Both the position numbers and the translations under genes were made by a program. Of a DNA stretch of 64,000 bases, positions 17,174-26,156 are shown piece after piece. The DNA is from an uncultured Bacilli bacterium (lineage in GTDB: Bacteria; Bacillota_I; Bacilli_A; RF39; UBA660). The stretch covers positions 83,896-147,895 of the forward strand of contig CAKOQK010000001.1 of assembly GCA_934101225.1 (NCBI GenBank). The letters run 5' to 3'. Positions within the stretch are counted from its first letter, which is position 1. Every line of letters begins with the position of its first letter. Under the pieces are notes generated by a model. That model did no database searches. It was not told the origin of the DNA and was given only the letters and a program-made list of their open reading frames with translations.

Positions 17174-17834
17174 GCTTTCTACCTCCAACTGGAATTGCAC
17201 CAATAACTGGCATATTTAATTTTCTTTCAACTTCTTCAACAGTTTTAATTGTTGTATCAAAATAGAACATAACAAATACGACTGCTAAACTTAAAAATAA
17301 CCCAGTTAAAACATAAATAGCCATACTCTTTAAAATATTTATATTATATGGAACTAATGATTCCTCAGCATAATCTACAACTCCAATATTTTGAATATTA
17401 TAAAGTTTAATTATTTCTGCATTAAATACTTTAGCTGTCTCATTAGCTATATTTTTGGCTAAATTACTATCTTTATCATCAACTGTAATTTTAATTATCT
17501 CAGTATCATTAACATTAGTTACTGATATATTTTTTTGTAATTCTTCAATAGTATAATCTAAATTTAAATTTTCAATTACCTTTCCTACTACTTTTCTACT
17601 CTTAATTATTTCAGCATAAGTATCAATTAAGTTTTTATTTAACATAACATCTGTACTTGTTATAGTACTATTTTCAGTAGTTAATAAAATAGTAGTATAA
17701 CTCTTATATTTAGGTGTTTTAATAAATGCATCATAACTAAAACCAATTATTAAAACAACAAATACAATAGATAACATTAAAAATATTTTACTTACAAAAT
17801 AACTAAATAATTCTTTTAAATCTATTTCTTCCAT
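17166..17834 (-). CDS. cpsC: Capsule chain-length regulator / kinase activator CpsC (Wzz)
   Basis: Membrane adaptor of the CpsD kinase and polysaccharide co-polymerase. Seen: TM1 at about 14-36, a Wzz periplasm-type domain (YKSYTTILL; GVVDYAEESLVPY), TM2 at about 175-200, and a short cytoplasmic C-terminus ending PVIGAIPVGG. 222 residues is typical. The ATG has GAGGAG upstream. It is the first gene of the operon, served by the promoter at 17855-17883. Confidence 0.93.
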   Translation of the reverse strand: MEEIDLKELFSYFVSKIFLMLSIVFVVLIIGFSYDAFIKTPKYKSYTTILLTTENSTITSTDVMLNKNLIDTYAEIIKSRKVVGKVIENLNLDYTIEELQKNISVTNVNDTEIIKITVDDKDSNLAKNIANETAKVFNAEIIKLYNIQNIGVVDYAEESLVPYNINILKSMAIYVLTGLFLSLAVVFVMFYFDTTIKTVEEVERKLNMPVIGAIPVGGRKHE

Positions 17835-17854
17835 CTCTTTTACTCCTCAAAAAT

Positions 17855-17883
17855 ATTATATATGAAGTTCATTTATATTTCAA
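17855..17883 (-). promoter_or_regulatory. Promoter of the cpsC-cpsD-cpsB-sortase operon
   Basis: TTGAAA (17878-17883), 17-bp spacer, TATAAT (17855-17860), about 20 bp before the cpsC start. Confidence 0.75.
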
Positions 17884-17900
17884 TTGGTAAAAATATATTT

Positions 17901-19034
17901 TCATCTACTTTTCTTATTGTTTTTATAATAATTATTTTTATCTTCATACATTTCTTTATCCATTTTAGTTATAAACTCTTCAATTGTTTCTTCATTATAT
18001 TTAGATACGCCAAATGATAGTGATAATTTAAAAGGTTCATTAGTTATTTTATTAAATAGTTTAATATTTGTTTTAATATTATCTATAATTGTATTTACTT
18101 TATTCTTATTTCCATTAATAATTACTATAAATTCATCACCAGCATACCTAATAGCAACAGAATTATTCAAAATAGATGATGACAAGATGTTTCCAATATT
18201 ATAAATTGCGTGATCACCTATAGTATGACCATACGTATCATTAATCTTTTTAAAATCATTAGCATCCATTAATATCCCATAATATTCTTTTCGACTGTTT
18301 TTTAAATTTTTATCTATATAATAATTTAAATATTTTTTATTAAATAATCCTGATGATTCATCTACATATGCATTAAATTTTTGAATTTGAAAACTAATAA
18401 AAACATAAGCAATTGAAACGCTTAACCAACCTGTTGCTAAACCATAACATAATCCTTGAATTATTGTTCCTATCATACAAGGAATTACAAAAGAAAATAT
18501 TGGAAAAAATTTGACCACTACTCCATTTTTCATTGCTTTATAAAGAGTATAAACACTATAAAAATAATAAAAGAAAACTAATACATACACATAATTATTA
18601 AGTAGTCCTCTAGAATATATATTATTATTTATATTAAATATAAAACCTTTAACAAATAAATTTATTATTAAACAAATTAAAAAAAGAAAATAAGGAATAC
18701 TTAAATAAAAGAATTTTTTCTTAAATCTCTTAATATTACAATATAATTTATAGTCAACAAATAAACACCATAATAACGCGACTAATACGGTTAATGCAAA
18801 ACAAAATGTATTTAAAATATAAAGTATGTAATAATTTCCAAAAAAGATTTTACAATCTAAAATAAAAGAAATAGTTTCAAATATATTTGCAAATAAGGAT
18901 ACAATTAACATTATTTGAAAAACTCTTTCATCAGTATGCTTTGATTTATTATTTTGTAGATTAAAAATAAACATTGCAACCATTAATACAGTTGAACATA
19001 CAAACGCAACTAATATTTCTGAAATATTAATCAT
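17901..19034 (-). CDS. Membrane GGDEF protein (probable diguanylate cyclase)
   Basis: 377 residues: six or seven N-terminal transmembrane helices (about 1-210), then a GGDEF domain. Seen: DANDFKKINDTYGHTIGDHA (metal-binding Asp and the conserved D-x-FK-x-(I/V)-ND..GH), RYAGDEF as the active-site loop, and LSFGVSKY. The loop begins AGDEF instead of GGDEF, a variant usually tolerated for activity. No clear RxxD inhibitory site stands five residues before the loop. It sits between two polysaccharide operons, suggesting c-di-GMP control of capsule or pili. No other GGDEF, EAL or PilZ protein is in the window. Confidence 0.88.
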   Translation of the reverse strand: MINISEILVAFVCSTVLMVAMFIFNLQNNKSKHTDERVFQIMLIVSLFANIFETISFILDCKIFFGNYYILYILNTFCFALTVLVALLWCLFVDYKLYCNIKRFKKKFFYLSIPYFLFLICLIINLFVKGFIFNINNNIYSRGLLNNYVYVLVFFYYFYSVYTLYKAMKNGVVVKFFPIFSFVIPCMIGTIIQGLCYGLATGWLSVSIAYVFISFQIQKFNAYVDESSGLFNKKYLNYYIDKNLKNSRKEYYGILMDANDFKKINDTYGHTIGDHAIYNIGNILSSSILNNSVAIRYAGDEFIVIINGNKNKVNTIIDNIKTNIKLFNKITNEPFKLSLSFGVSKYNEETIEEFITKMDKEMYEDKNNYYKNNKKSR

Positions 19035-19067
19035 AAAAAGTGCCTCCTATAACTTAACGACCTAAAA

Positions 19068-19076
19068 AGTATAGCA
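19068..19076 (-). promoter_or_regulatory. Extended -10 promoter of the GGDEF gene
   Basis: TGC followed by TATACT (19068-19073); no good -35. The leader is about 30 nt and contains AGGAGG near 19045. Confidence 0.5.
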
Positions 19077-19115
19077 TATATAATTTTTATTTTCTATAAA
19101 TATAAATTATACACT

Positions 19116-19577
19116 TTAAATTTTATTAACTTTTTTCTTTTTAATAACTAATATTTTATATAAATAAGTTCCTAATAATATCCCAATAGTATCTATAAGA
19201 ACATCTCTAAAACTACCACTTCTACCATTTATAAACAATTGATGAAATTCATCTGTACATGAATATAAAACACATAAAATAATGGCATAATAAATATTTA
19301 AAATATTAAACTGTTTTAAAGCATTAAACATTAATAGACCTAATATAAGGTATTCTGTAATATGAGCTATTTTTCTAACATAAAATGATGAATTTTTAAC
19401 TATTATTTCTTTTTCATTATTAGGAGTTTCATTATTTGTTATTTTATCTTTTATTTCTATCATTGTAGTTATTACTTTATCACTTGTACCAGTTGATTTA
19501 TTTGCATCTGCACTTGAAAAAGAAAATATTATTATCATCCATAAAATTAATAATACTATACTAATTGTTTTCTTCAT
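19116..19577 (-). CDS. VanZ-like membrane protein
   Basis: 153 residues, four hydrophobic segments. Seen: the family opening with a W..IIFSFSS motif, KIAHITEYLILGLLMF, and the signature CVLYSCTDEFHQLFINGRSGSFRDVLIDTIG (given here by its key residues DEFHQ, GR and RDVLID). VanZ proteins affect lipid- and polymer-linked envelope steps and low-level teicoplanin resistance; the exact reaction is unknown. The ATG has AAGGGAAG upstream. Confidence 0.88.
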   Translation of the reverse strand: MKKTISIVLLILWMIIIFSFSSADANKSTGTSDKVITTMIEIKDKITNNETPNNEKEIIVKNSSFYVRKIAHITEYLILGLLMFNALKQFNILNIYYAIILCVLYSCTDEFHQLFINGRSGSFRDVLIDTIGILLGTYLYKILVIKKKKVNKI

Positions 19578-19603
19578 TATATTACTTCCCTTTAAATAAC
19601 AAT

Positions 19604-19612
19604 ATTATAGCA
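19604..19612 (-). promoter_or_regulatory. Extended -10 promoter of the VanZ-like gene
   Basis: TGC followed by TATAAT (19604-19609); the -35 region is poor. About 25 bp before the start codon. Confidence 0.5.
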
Positions 19613-19664
19613 AATTATTATAATATAGATAGTTATTATTACTTTAAAAGTGTTAAGTTTACAG

Positions 19665-19694
19665 TAAAAAAGATAGAATAATTAATATCCTATC
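19665..19694 (-). terminator. Rho-independent terminator after the ugd remnant
   Basis: GATAG/CTATC arms (19690-19694 with 19672-19676) with inner pairing, followed on the minus strand by six T. Retained directly after the stop of the decayed gene. Confidence 0.65.
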
Positions 19695-19958
19695 CTAATC
19701 TCTTGCAAATATATCTCTTGTATATATTTTATTATCTACATCTTTTATATTATCATCAATTCTATTAACAATGATTACGTCAGATAATTTTTTAAATTCA
19801 TTTAAATTATTTACTACTTTACTATTAAAGAAATTATCTTCTTTTAATGTAGGTTCATAAACAATGACTTCGATTCCTTTACCTTTAATTCTTTTCATTA
19901 CATCCTAAATAGCACTTGCTCTAAAGTTATCAGAGCCAGATTTCATTGTTAATCTTAT
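19695..19958 (-). pseudogene. C-terminal remnant of UDP-glucose 6-dehydrogenase
   Basis: Minus-strand codons read RLTMKSGSDNFRASAI, then an in-frame TAG (19905-19907), then DVMKRIKGKGIEVIVYEPTL and on to KIYTRDIFARD. This is the last ~87 residues of a UDP-glucose/UDP-ManNAc-type dehydrogenase, where the family has LTMKSGSDNFR..S(I).GIMKR(I)K. The N-terminal three quarters is missing; at its upstream edge the sequence switches into an OLD-type ATPase fragment. The remnant indicates that the polysaccharide locus once made UDP-glucuronate or a similar uronate. Confidence 0.85.
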
Positions 19959-20130
19959 TATATTTTTCATATGTAGGAGAATTTTCTCCAAGCACTATAT
20001 TAATAGCTTTAATAATATTACTCTTGCCTGAATTATTTTTACCTACAATAATATTCTTACTAGGATTAAAATTAATGGTTAAATCTTTTATAGAACGATA
20101 ATTTTTTATTTTTACTTTACTTATATACAT
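19930..20130 (-). pseudogene. N-terminal fragment of an OLD-family ATPase/nuclease, joined to the ugd remnant
   Basis: 66 codons: MYISKVKIKNYRSIKDLTINF, Walker A VGKNNSGKSNIIKAINIVLG, then GENSPTYEKYNK. This is the typical N-terminus of overcoming-lysogenization-defect (OLD/AAA_15) ATPases, which are normally over 500 residues. After about 60 residues the DNA becomes the ugd remnant and the frame stops. The rest of the ATPase, including the Toprim nuclease domain, is absent. It probably records a deletion joining two former genes. Confidence 0.75.
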
Positions 20131-20224
20131 AAAACATACATCCTTTTATACATATACTACTATAAAACAGGTTAAATAAAATGTAAAAAAAGATAGAAAT
20201 CAATCCACCTTAAAACATAATAAA

Positions 20225-20741
20225 TTAAAAATTTCCTATTACTTCAATAATAATATTTGAATCTTCATTAAATGACTTTAAATATTTCTTATCTAGTATT
20301 GAATTAGCAATGCAGCCTATTTCAACTATAAAATAATCAATCAGTTTGACAATATTCTTTAATTCATTATGCAAATTATATACTGAAGAATTATTTAGAT
20401 AATTTTCATCTTAGTAACTTTTATACTTTGTGTGGCAATATTTACTTGATTACATATATTAAATATATTTCTTTTTCCATTAAGATAAAGATTCTTTTTA
20501 TTAAATATAAAAAGTGTATTATCAAAGTTCAAATATAAATTAGCAGAATTACAAATAATATTTTTTAATGTAGTTTTATAAGCTAATAAAGAAGGTAATT
20601 CAACAATAGCTGACACTATACTACTAGACATTAATTCTATCATATTTAAAAAGTGAAAATTTAAGTTAAATATCAACAGTATTAATATAGAAATTAAAGA
20701 TATAACAAAAGTACTAAAAAGATTATTCTATGATTTTTCAT
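20225..20741 (-). pseudogene. Frameshifted gene for a small exported/membrane protein
   Basis: Read on the minus strand. It starts with ATG at 20739-20741 after AGGTGA, then a hydrophobic N-terminus (MKNHRIIFLVLLLY) that runs into a stop. A frame shift continues it as LISILILLIFNLNFHFLN and through to KVTKM; a second shift continues it as ENYLNNSSVYNLHNELKNIV to IGNF and a stop at 20225. Joined, it encodes about 165 residues with one TM helix at the N-terminus and a largely helical remainder. The family is unknown. It lies just downstream of wzx. Confidence 0.65.
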
Positions 20742-20752
20742 TTTATCACCTA

Positions 20753-22195
20753 TTATTTTTTTATTATTTTGTTTTTTAAAATTGTAATTCCTTCAATAAT
20801 CATTTTATCGTTCATCATTAATAACACTACAAAATAAATTATTGAAGATACAATGATTTGTACTAATATCGAAAAAGCATTATTACTTATGAAATTGCCA
20901 ATTAAAATACTACAAACAAACATAATTATAGCTGCAACTATATATTTGTATATCATTGAAAATATTTCTTTGAATTTTATTTCATTCCTTATTAATAAAA
21001 ATTGGGTTAAAGTTACACAAAATTCTGCTATTACCGTTGCTATTGAAGCACCTATAGACGCATATTTTTTAATTAATACAATATTTAATACAAAATTAAC
21101 TATTGCACCGATTATTACAGAAGTTGTATATTTATTTTGCTGTTTGGTTGGCAACAAATATTGAGTTCCAGTAACATTACTTAAACCTATAAAAACAATT
21201 ATTGGACTAACAACACACATAAGAGGAGCAACTTTATCATATCCACTACCATAAAAAATTGGAACAAATTTATATGCAATACTAATTGTACCAAACATAA
21301 GCGGAAAAGCTAATAATGAAATAAAAGAAAATGAATTATTCATATATTCTCTAATTTTTTCTTTATCACCTTTTGAATAAGTTGCAGCAATTCTAGGCAT
21401 CATGACTACCCCTAAAGATGTAGCAATAGTCATTAGCAATTTAATTATTTTTTGTGCTTGTTCATAATAACCAACTTCTGATTTATCATAAATCATTGTT
21501 CCTAGCATTGTTTTATCTAATACGGTATAAATTTGGGTTGCTATTTGAGGTATAAAAAGCATTATCGTAGGTTTTAAGTGTCTATTAATTCTTAATTCTT
21601 TTAATTTTATTTTATCAGTATATTTAGGAATATATATCCATAAAGAAAGATTACCTAACAAATTAGATAATACATAAATTATATAATATTTATTTAAATC
21701 AGAAGAATTTTTTACAAACACAAATATGCATATAACACTTATTAATTTAACAAGCATATTTCTCATAACAGTCTTCTTAAATTCCTCTAATCCTTGAAAA
21801 TACCAACTAATATCAAATATTGTAGCAATTATTTCAAAAACTAAAATTTTATAATATATACTATACTCCCCATGTAAACAAAAAGATATATAAAATATAA
21901 ATAAAGATACTGCTAATGCCAATAACCTCATAATAAATATTTCATAAAAGGCTCTGCTTCTCTTTCTTATATCATCTTGAACATAAGCTATTTCTCTTTG
22001 ACCATACATCGCAACACCTAGTGAGCCAAAAAGAATAAAGTATGTTGTAATAGATAAAGTATAACTATAAATACCTATATTTTCTGCTCCCAATACTCTT
22101 GATAAATAAGGCGTTGTAATCAATGGAATTATCATAACCAAAATTTGGTATAACAAATTATATATATAATTTTTCTTTACACTTTTTTTGCCCAT
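20753..22195 (-). CDS. wzx: Polysaccharide flippase Wzx (MATE/PST family)
   Basis: 480 residues with about 12-14 transmembrane helices; moves lipid-linked repeat units across the membrane. Seen: the PST opening NYIYNLLYQILVMIIPLITTPYLSRVLG, the YSYTLSI segment, a central FIPQIATQIYTVLDKTMLG motif, and EVGYYEQAQKI. It is the last intact gene of the polysaccharide operon, after glf. No terminator is obvious after it; the decayed genes lie downstream. Confidence 0.93.
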   Translation of the reverse strand: MGKKSVKKNYIYNLLYQILVMIIPLITTPYLSRVLGAENIGIYSYTLSITTYFILFGSLGVAMYGQREIAYVQDDIRKRSRAFYEIFIMRLLALAVSLFIFYISFCLHGEYSIYYKILVFEIIATIFDISWYFQGLEEFKKTVMRNMLVKLISVICIFVFVKNSSDLNKYYIIYVLSNLLGNLSLWIYIPKYTDKIKLKELRINRHLKPTIMLFIPQIATQIYTVLDKTMLGTMIYDKSEVGYYEQAQKIIKLLMTIATSLGVVMMPRIAATYSKGDKEKIREYMNNSFSFISLLAFPLMFGTISIAYKFVPIFYGSGYDKVAPLMCVVSPIIVFIGLSNVTGTQYLLPTKQQNKYTTSVIIGAIVNFVLNIVLIKKYASIGASIATVIAEFCVTLTQFLLIRNEIKFKEIFSMIYKYIVAAIIMFVCSILIGNFISNNAFSILVQIIVSSIIYFVVLLMMNDKMIIEGITILKNKIIKK

Positions 22196-22214
22196 CTTTT
22201 ATAAGAACTCCTTT

Positions 22215-23309
22215 TCAATTATAATATATTTCAAAAGCACTTTTAATTACATCATCCATATCGTAATATTTATATTCAGCAAGTCTTCCTCCAAAAATAA
22301 CATTTTTCTCTTTTTTCGCTAATTCTTTATATTTTTCTGCTAAATTATTATTTTTGTCATCATTTACAGTATAATATTTTTCCATGCCTTCTTTATAATC
22401 AGCAGGATATTCATATGTAATAACAGTCTTTGTACTTGATAAATCAAATTCAAAATGTTTATGTTCAATTACCCTTGTATATTCTACTTCATGTCCTGTG
22501 TAATTTACTACAGCATTTCCTTGATAGTTTTGCTTATTCAATATTTTTGTTTCAAATTTTAAACTTCTCCATTCAAGTTTTCCTAATGAATAATTAAAGT
22601 ACTCATCTATTGGGCCAGTATAAACAATTTTATCTGCTATAGAATCAAAGTATTCTTTATTATCAAAATAGTTTGTATTTAATTTTACCTCTATACCAGT
22701 TAGCATATTTTCTATTAACTTTGTATAGCCACCAATTGGAATTCCTTGATATTTATCATTAAAATAATTATTATCATATGTTAAACGAACTGGTAATCTT
22801 TTGATAATAAATGAAGGTAAATCTTTGCAATTTCTGTTCCATTGTTTTTCTGTGTACCCTTTAATTAATTTTTCATATATAGTTCTTCCTACAAGGCTAA
22901 TTGCTTGTTCTTCTAAATTTCTAGGTTCACCTACTATTTCTTTTTTTTCTTCATTTATATGTCTTAAAGCTTCTTCAGGAGTAAATACATCATTCCATAT
23001 TTTAGAAAAAGTATTCATATTAAATGGCATATTATATACTTCATTACCAATTCTAGCTATTGGTGAATTTGTATATCTGTTAAATTCTATAAATGAATTT
23101 ACATAATCCCACACATCTTTATAATCTGTATGAAATATATGAGCACCATATTTATGGACATTTATTCCTTCTATATTTTCTGTATAAATATTGCCCGCAA
23201 CATTTGATCTTTTTTCTATAACTAAAACCTTTTTACCATCTTTTTTCGCTAAATTAGCAAACGTTGCTCCAAATAGTCCAGATCCAACTATTAAATAATC
23301 ATATTTCAT
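22215..23309 (-). CDS. glf: UDP-galactopyranose mutase
   Basis: Flavoenzyme converting UDP-Galp to UDP-Galf, so the polysaccharide probably contains galactofuranose. Seen: FAD-binding YLIVGSGLFGATFA at the N-terminus, EKR..VAGNIYTE, GAHIFHT, the substrate region NMPFNMNTFSKIW, a WRSLKFE segment, and a C-terminal GGRLAEYKYYDMDDVI. Length 364 is typical. Confidence 0.97.
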   Translation of the reverse strand: MKYDYLIVGSGLFGATFANLAKKDGKKVLVIEKRSNVAGNIYTENIEGINVHKYGAHIFHTDYKDVWDYVNSFIEFNRYTNSPIARIGNEVYNMPFNMNTFSKIWNDVFTPEEALRHINEEKKEIVGEPRNLEEQAISLVGRTIYEKLIKGYTEKQWNRNCKDLPSFIIKRLPVRLTYDNNYFNDKYQGIPIGGYTKLIENMLTGIEVKLNTNYFDNKEYFDSIADKIVYTGPIDEYFNYSLGKLEWRSLKFETKILNKQNYQGNAVVNYTGHEVEYTRVIEHKHFEFDLSSTKTVITYEYPADYKEGMEKYYTVNDDKNNNLAEKYKELAKKEKNVIFGGRLAEYKYYDMDDVIKSAFEIYYN

Positions 23310-23337
23310 TGAATACCACCACTTTCAAATTAATTTA

Positions 23338-24108
23338 TTATTTATTAAAAAAATTTCTTATATTACATTTTTGTCTTCTAATAAAATTTTTCATACAATT
23401 ACTATCATTTAAGATTACATTATTTTCATAATATTTTATATTATTTTTTTCAAGCCAAACACTTAACAATATTTCTGACATATATCCAAAAACTCTTTTT
23501 AAATTTCCCTCTCTTTTTGATGTATCTATTTTTTCTTCTACCTCACTCATAATTTGAAATAGCCATTTACAATACTTGTTATATAAAGATTTATTACAAA
23601 TAATCATATTAAATGGATTAAATCCCTTTTCTTCATTCATTATTTTTTTATATATTTTATAATAATCTTTATGGTATTTCTTCATAACGTTTTCCAATAT
23701 AATAAAATCTTCATATTTATGATTATCGCTAAGTTTAATTGCTTCATTTAAATTTTTTTTCTTTGTATACCATTTTTTAGCAACTATAGCATCATATTTT
23801 GTTAATATTTTTTTAATTTCTTCTTCATCAAGATACTTAGTTTTAAAAAGTTGGAAATCTGATGATATAAATTGTCTCCTATAATGTTCTATTCCAAGAA
23901 TATCAGAATAATTATCATTTTTCCATATCCAATACATGGCTGTTAATTCACAGTATGATGAATTTTTATATGAAATATTATCACCAGTATTGTCTATAAT
24001 TTTCGAATCAAAATTTATGTCATTTCCTACCTTTATAATTTCTCTTATATTATCAATATATGGATTGCATTTTTTATGAGAAACTATATACAATTTTATT
24101 TTTTCCAT
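23338..24108 (-). CDS. DUF4422 glycosyltransferase
   Basis: 256 residues. Matches the DUF4422 family, found in capsule loci, often next to glf and thought to transfer galactofuranose or another hexose. Seen: LYIVSHKKC at the start, SYCELTAMYWIWKN, the signature DILGIEHYRRQF, YDAIVAKK, FNMIICNK and YMSEILLSVWLEKN. Adjacent to glf in the same operon, so a Galf transferase role is plausible. The acceptor is unknown. Confidence 0.88.
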   Translation of the reverse strand: MEKIKLYIVSHKKCNPYIDNIREIIKVGNDINFDSKIIDNTGDNISYKNSSYCELTAMYWIWKNDNYSDILGIEHYRRQFISSDFQLFKTKYLDEEEIKKILTKYDAIVAKKWYTKKKNLNEAIKLSDNHKYEDFIILENVMKKYHKDYYKIYKKIMNEEKGFNPFNMIICNKSLYNKYCKWLFQIMSEVEEKIDTSKREGNLKRVFGYMSEILLSVWLEKNNIKYYENNVILNDSNCMKNFIRRQKCNIRNFFNK

Positions 24109-24109
24109 A

Positions 24110-25231
24110 TTATTTACTTCCTTTTTTTATTAAATTAAGCATAAATTTTGTATTTTCTCCAAATATACCTTTACCATGTGCCATTTGAGGAAACCAAACA
24201 CTTTGCCCAGTTAAATTTACTTCTATCAAAACAATTCTATCTTTATTATCTATACTAAAATCCCATGAGACTATTCCCATATGTGGCGTTAATCCATGAC
24301 ATTTATAAGCAATATTTATAATTCTATCAATTCCTTTTATATTATAACCTTTAAATTTTACATTGCTATCTGGATGACTTTTATATATGGTTTGAAATTC
24401 CGTATATGCATTTTCTAATAATTCGCCATTATCATTTAAACCAATAAATAATCCACCAGCATGAATATTATCAACTTCATTACCAGCACAGCCAATTCTC
24501 ATTACGATAGGTGCATGATAAATTTTACCATTACATACATATGTTATTACTCTAAATGTATTTAAAGATTTATTATAAATTTTTCTAATATCTTCTCTAT
24601 TGGTTATTTGTTCTTGAATTATAAAATTATCTGAAAATTCTAGTAATAACTCATCTAAATTTTTGTTATTTTTTCTATCAAATCCATTTTGCATATTTAT
24701 TAATAATACACCTCTACCACTACAAGAATCATTTATTTTTTTGATAATTTTTTTACCACAATTAGATATTATTTTTTTAGCTTTTTCCTTTGAAATTATA
24801 TTTTTATTTTTATCATAAAAGATTCCTGATGCACATAAGACCGTTGTTTCAGGAATATATAAGTCATTAACATTACTATATAATATTTCAACCATGCTTT
24901 TATCAGCTAATTGTTTGGCTATAGTCCTATTACATAATTTTGGTTCCAATTTAGTTGAAAATAAAATTTCAGGAAAATATTTATAATCATAATTTCCTGT
25001 ATAACTTTGATATAATTTATGCCATCTCAAATCAATATTTTTACCATAATTATTTTTATAAAAATTTTGAATTTCATTAATTTGAATACCATCAAAAGAA
25101 ACATTTTGATAAAGATTAGTTCTTCTTTTATCTTTAATTTTTTTTAATTCTATTTGTTTTACTCTACAAGTATAAAATGTACTGCTTATTTTTTCTAATA
25201 TTTCTTTAATTTTTTTCTTTATATTATTCAT
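24110..25231 (-). CDS. Sugar-transfer-associated ATP-grasp enzyme
   Basis: 373 residues. Fits the ATP-grasp family associated with sugar transfer. Seen: KLCNRTIAKQLADKSMVEIL, a glycine-rich phosphate loop KINDSCSGRGVLLI, FIIQEQI, FRVITYVCNGKIYHAPIVMRIG, and the metal-ligand segment MGIVSWDFSID...IVLIEVNLTG. ATP-grasp enzymes form amide or ester-type bonds through acyl-phosphates, which suggests a non-sugar decoration of the polymer. GGGAG stands before the ATG. Two bases separate it from the DUF4422 gene, and a second ATP-grasp gene of a different family is directly upstream. Confidence 0.85.
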   Translation of the reverse strand: MNNIKKKIKEILEKISSTFYTCRVKQIELKKIKDKRRTNLYQNVSFDGIQINEIQNFYKNNYGKNIDLRWHKLYQSYTGNYDYKYFPEILFSTKLEPKLCNRTIAKQLADKSMVEILYSNVNDLYIPETTVLCASGIFYDKNKNIISKEKAKKIISNCGKKIIKKINDSCSGRGVLLINMQNGFDRKNNKNLDELLLEFSDNFIIQEQITNREDIRKIYNKSLNTFRVITYVCNGKIYHAPIVMRIGCAGNEVDNIHAGGLFIGLNDNGELLENAYTEFQTIYKSHPDSNVKFKGYNIKGIDRIINIAYKCHGLTPHMGIVSWDFSIDNKDRIVLIEVNLTGQSVWFPQMAHGKGIFGENTKFMLNLIKKGSK

Positions 25232-25248
25232 AATTATAAAATTCTCCC

Positions 25249-26106
25249 TTATATTTTTATATAACTTCCTATAATTTTATCCCACTTCTCTGGACTAAAT
25301 GGTACAAATCCACTCCAATGATAGAATGTCATTTCTCCAAAATATATTTTTCCATCTACTTCATAAAAGTCTATTCTGACATGTTTTATATTTTTGGATA
25401 ATTTTTCAGCTAATTCTATCATTTTATTAAAGTTTAATGGCTTTTCTGGTGGAGTTGGATTGTTTGAATGTCCATTAATTATATCCAAATGATTAAATTT
25501 TTCATCATAAAAATCAAAATAAGTATCACCATTACCTTGTCTATTTGAAGCTATAAACATAAATTTAACCTTACCTGAAAAAGTAAAAAATTTATAATCT
25601 CTTAACTCACCATATTTTTTTTCTTCTAAATATGGTTCAATGATTATTCTTGGCTTTACATTTTTGTAAGGCCATTCTCTTCCACCAAAAAAATAGTTAT
25701 TTTTTAGACATTTATTAATTTTTTTTCTTGCCTTTTTTATATCTAATTCTTTCTTATTCTTTACTATAATTAATCCACACGAATCGTGTGTACATTTAAT
25801 TACAAATTGGTTTGGTAAACTATCAAAATTTATTTCGTCGAATTTATTGAATACTCCAATTGTCGGTATTATATATTCTTCTCCAATTATATTTGCAACA
25901 TAATTTTTCACTTCATATTTGTCGACCATTGTCGTATAAATCTTTTTTCTATCATATAATTTCAACCACTGAATTTTTTCATTATATGTTTCAGGATTAA
26001 GTAAATTAAGTTTCTTTTTAAATATAATATAGTATTTAATTTTTAAATAAATTTTATCTGGTAGAATTCTTAATATTTTTTTAATTATTGTTTTCACTTT
26101 TATCAC
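25249..26106 (-). CDS. TupA-like ATP-grasp protein
   Basis: 285 residues. Seen: LNLLNPETYNEKIQWLKLYDR (family start), MVDKYEVKNYV, FVIKCTHDSCGLIIVKNK (ATP-binding lid), RIIIEPYLE, the DYKFFTFSGKVKFMFIASNR strand pair, and VRIDFYEVDGKIYFGEMTFYHWSG with metal-binding Asp/Glu. TupA is the teichuronopeptide synthesis protein of alkaliphilic Bacillus; homologues are common in capsule clusters. Inference: attachment of an amino acid or similar group to the polysaccharide. Confidence 0.87.
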   Translation of the reverse strand: MIKVKTIIKKILRILPDKIYLKIKYYIIFKKKLNLLNPETYNEKIQWLKLYDRKKIYTTMVDKYEVKNYVANIIGEEYIIPTIGVFNKFDEINFDSLPNQFVIKCTHDSCGLIIVKNKKELDIKKARKKINKCLKNNYFFGGREWPYKNVKPRIIIEPYLEEKKYGELRDYKFFTFSGKVKFMFIASNRQGNGDTYFDFYDEKFNHLDIINGHSNNPTPPEKPLNFNKMIELAEKLSKNIKHVRIDFYEVDGKIYFGEMTFYHWSGFVPFSPEKWDKIIGSYIKI

Positions 26107-26156
26107 TTTCCTTTCACAAAGTAAGCTTAATAATAAAGTTTATTTTTTTATATTAT

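Noticed and set aside
20395..20676. Intact 93-residue gene
   Set aside because: It is the middle piece of a frameshifted gene running 20741-20225; the flanking frames continue the same protein.
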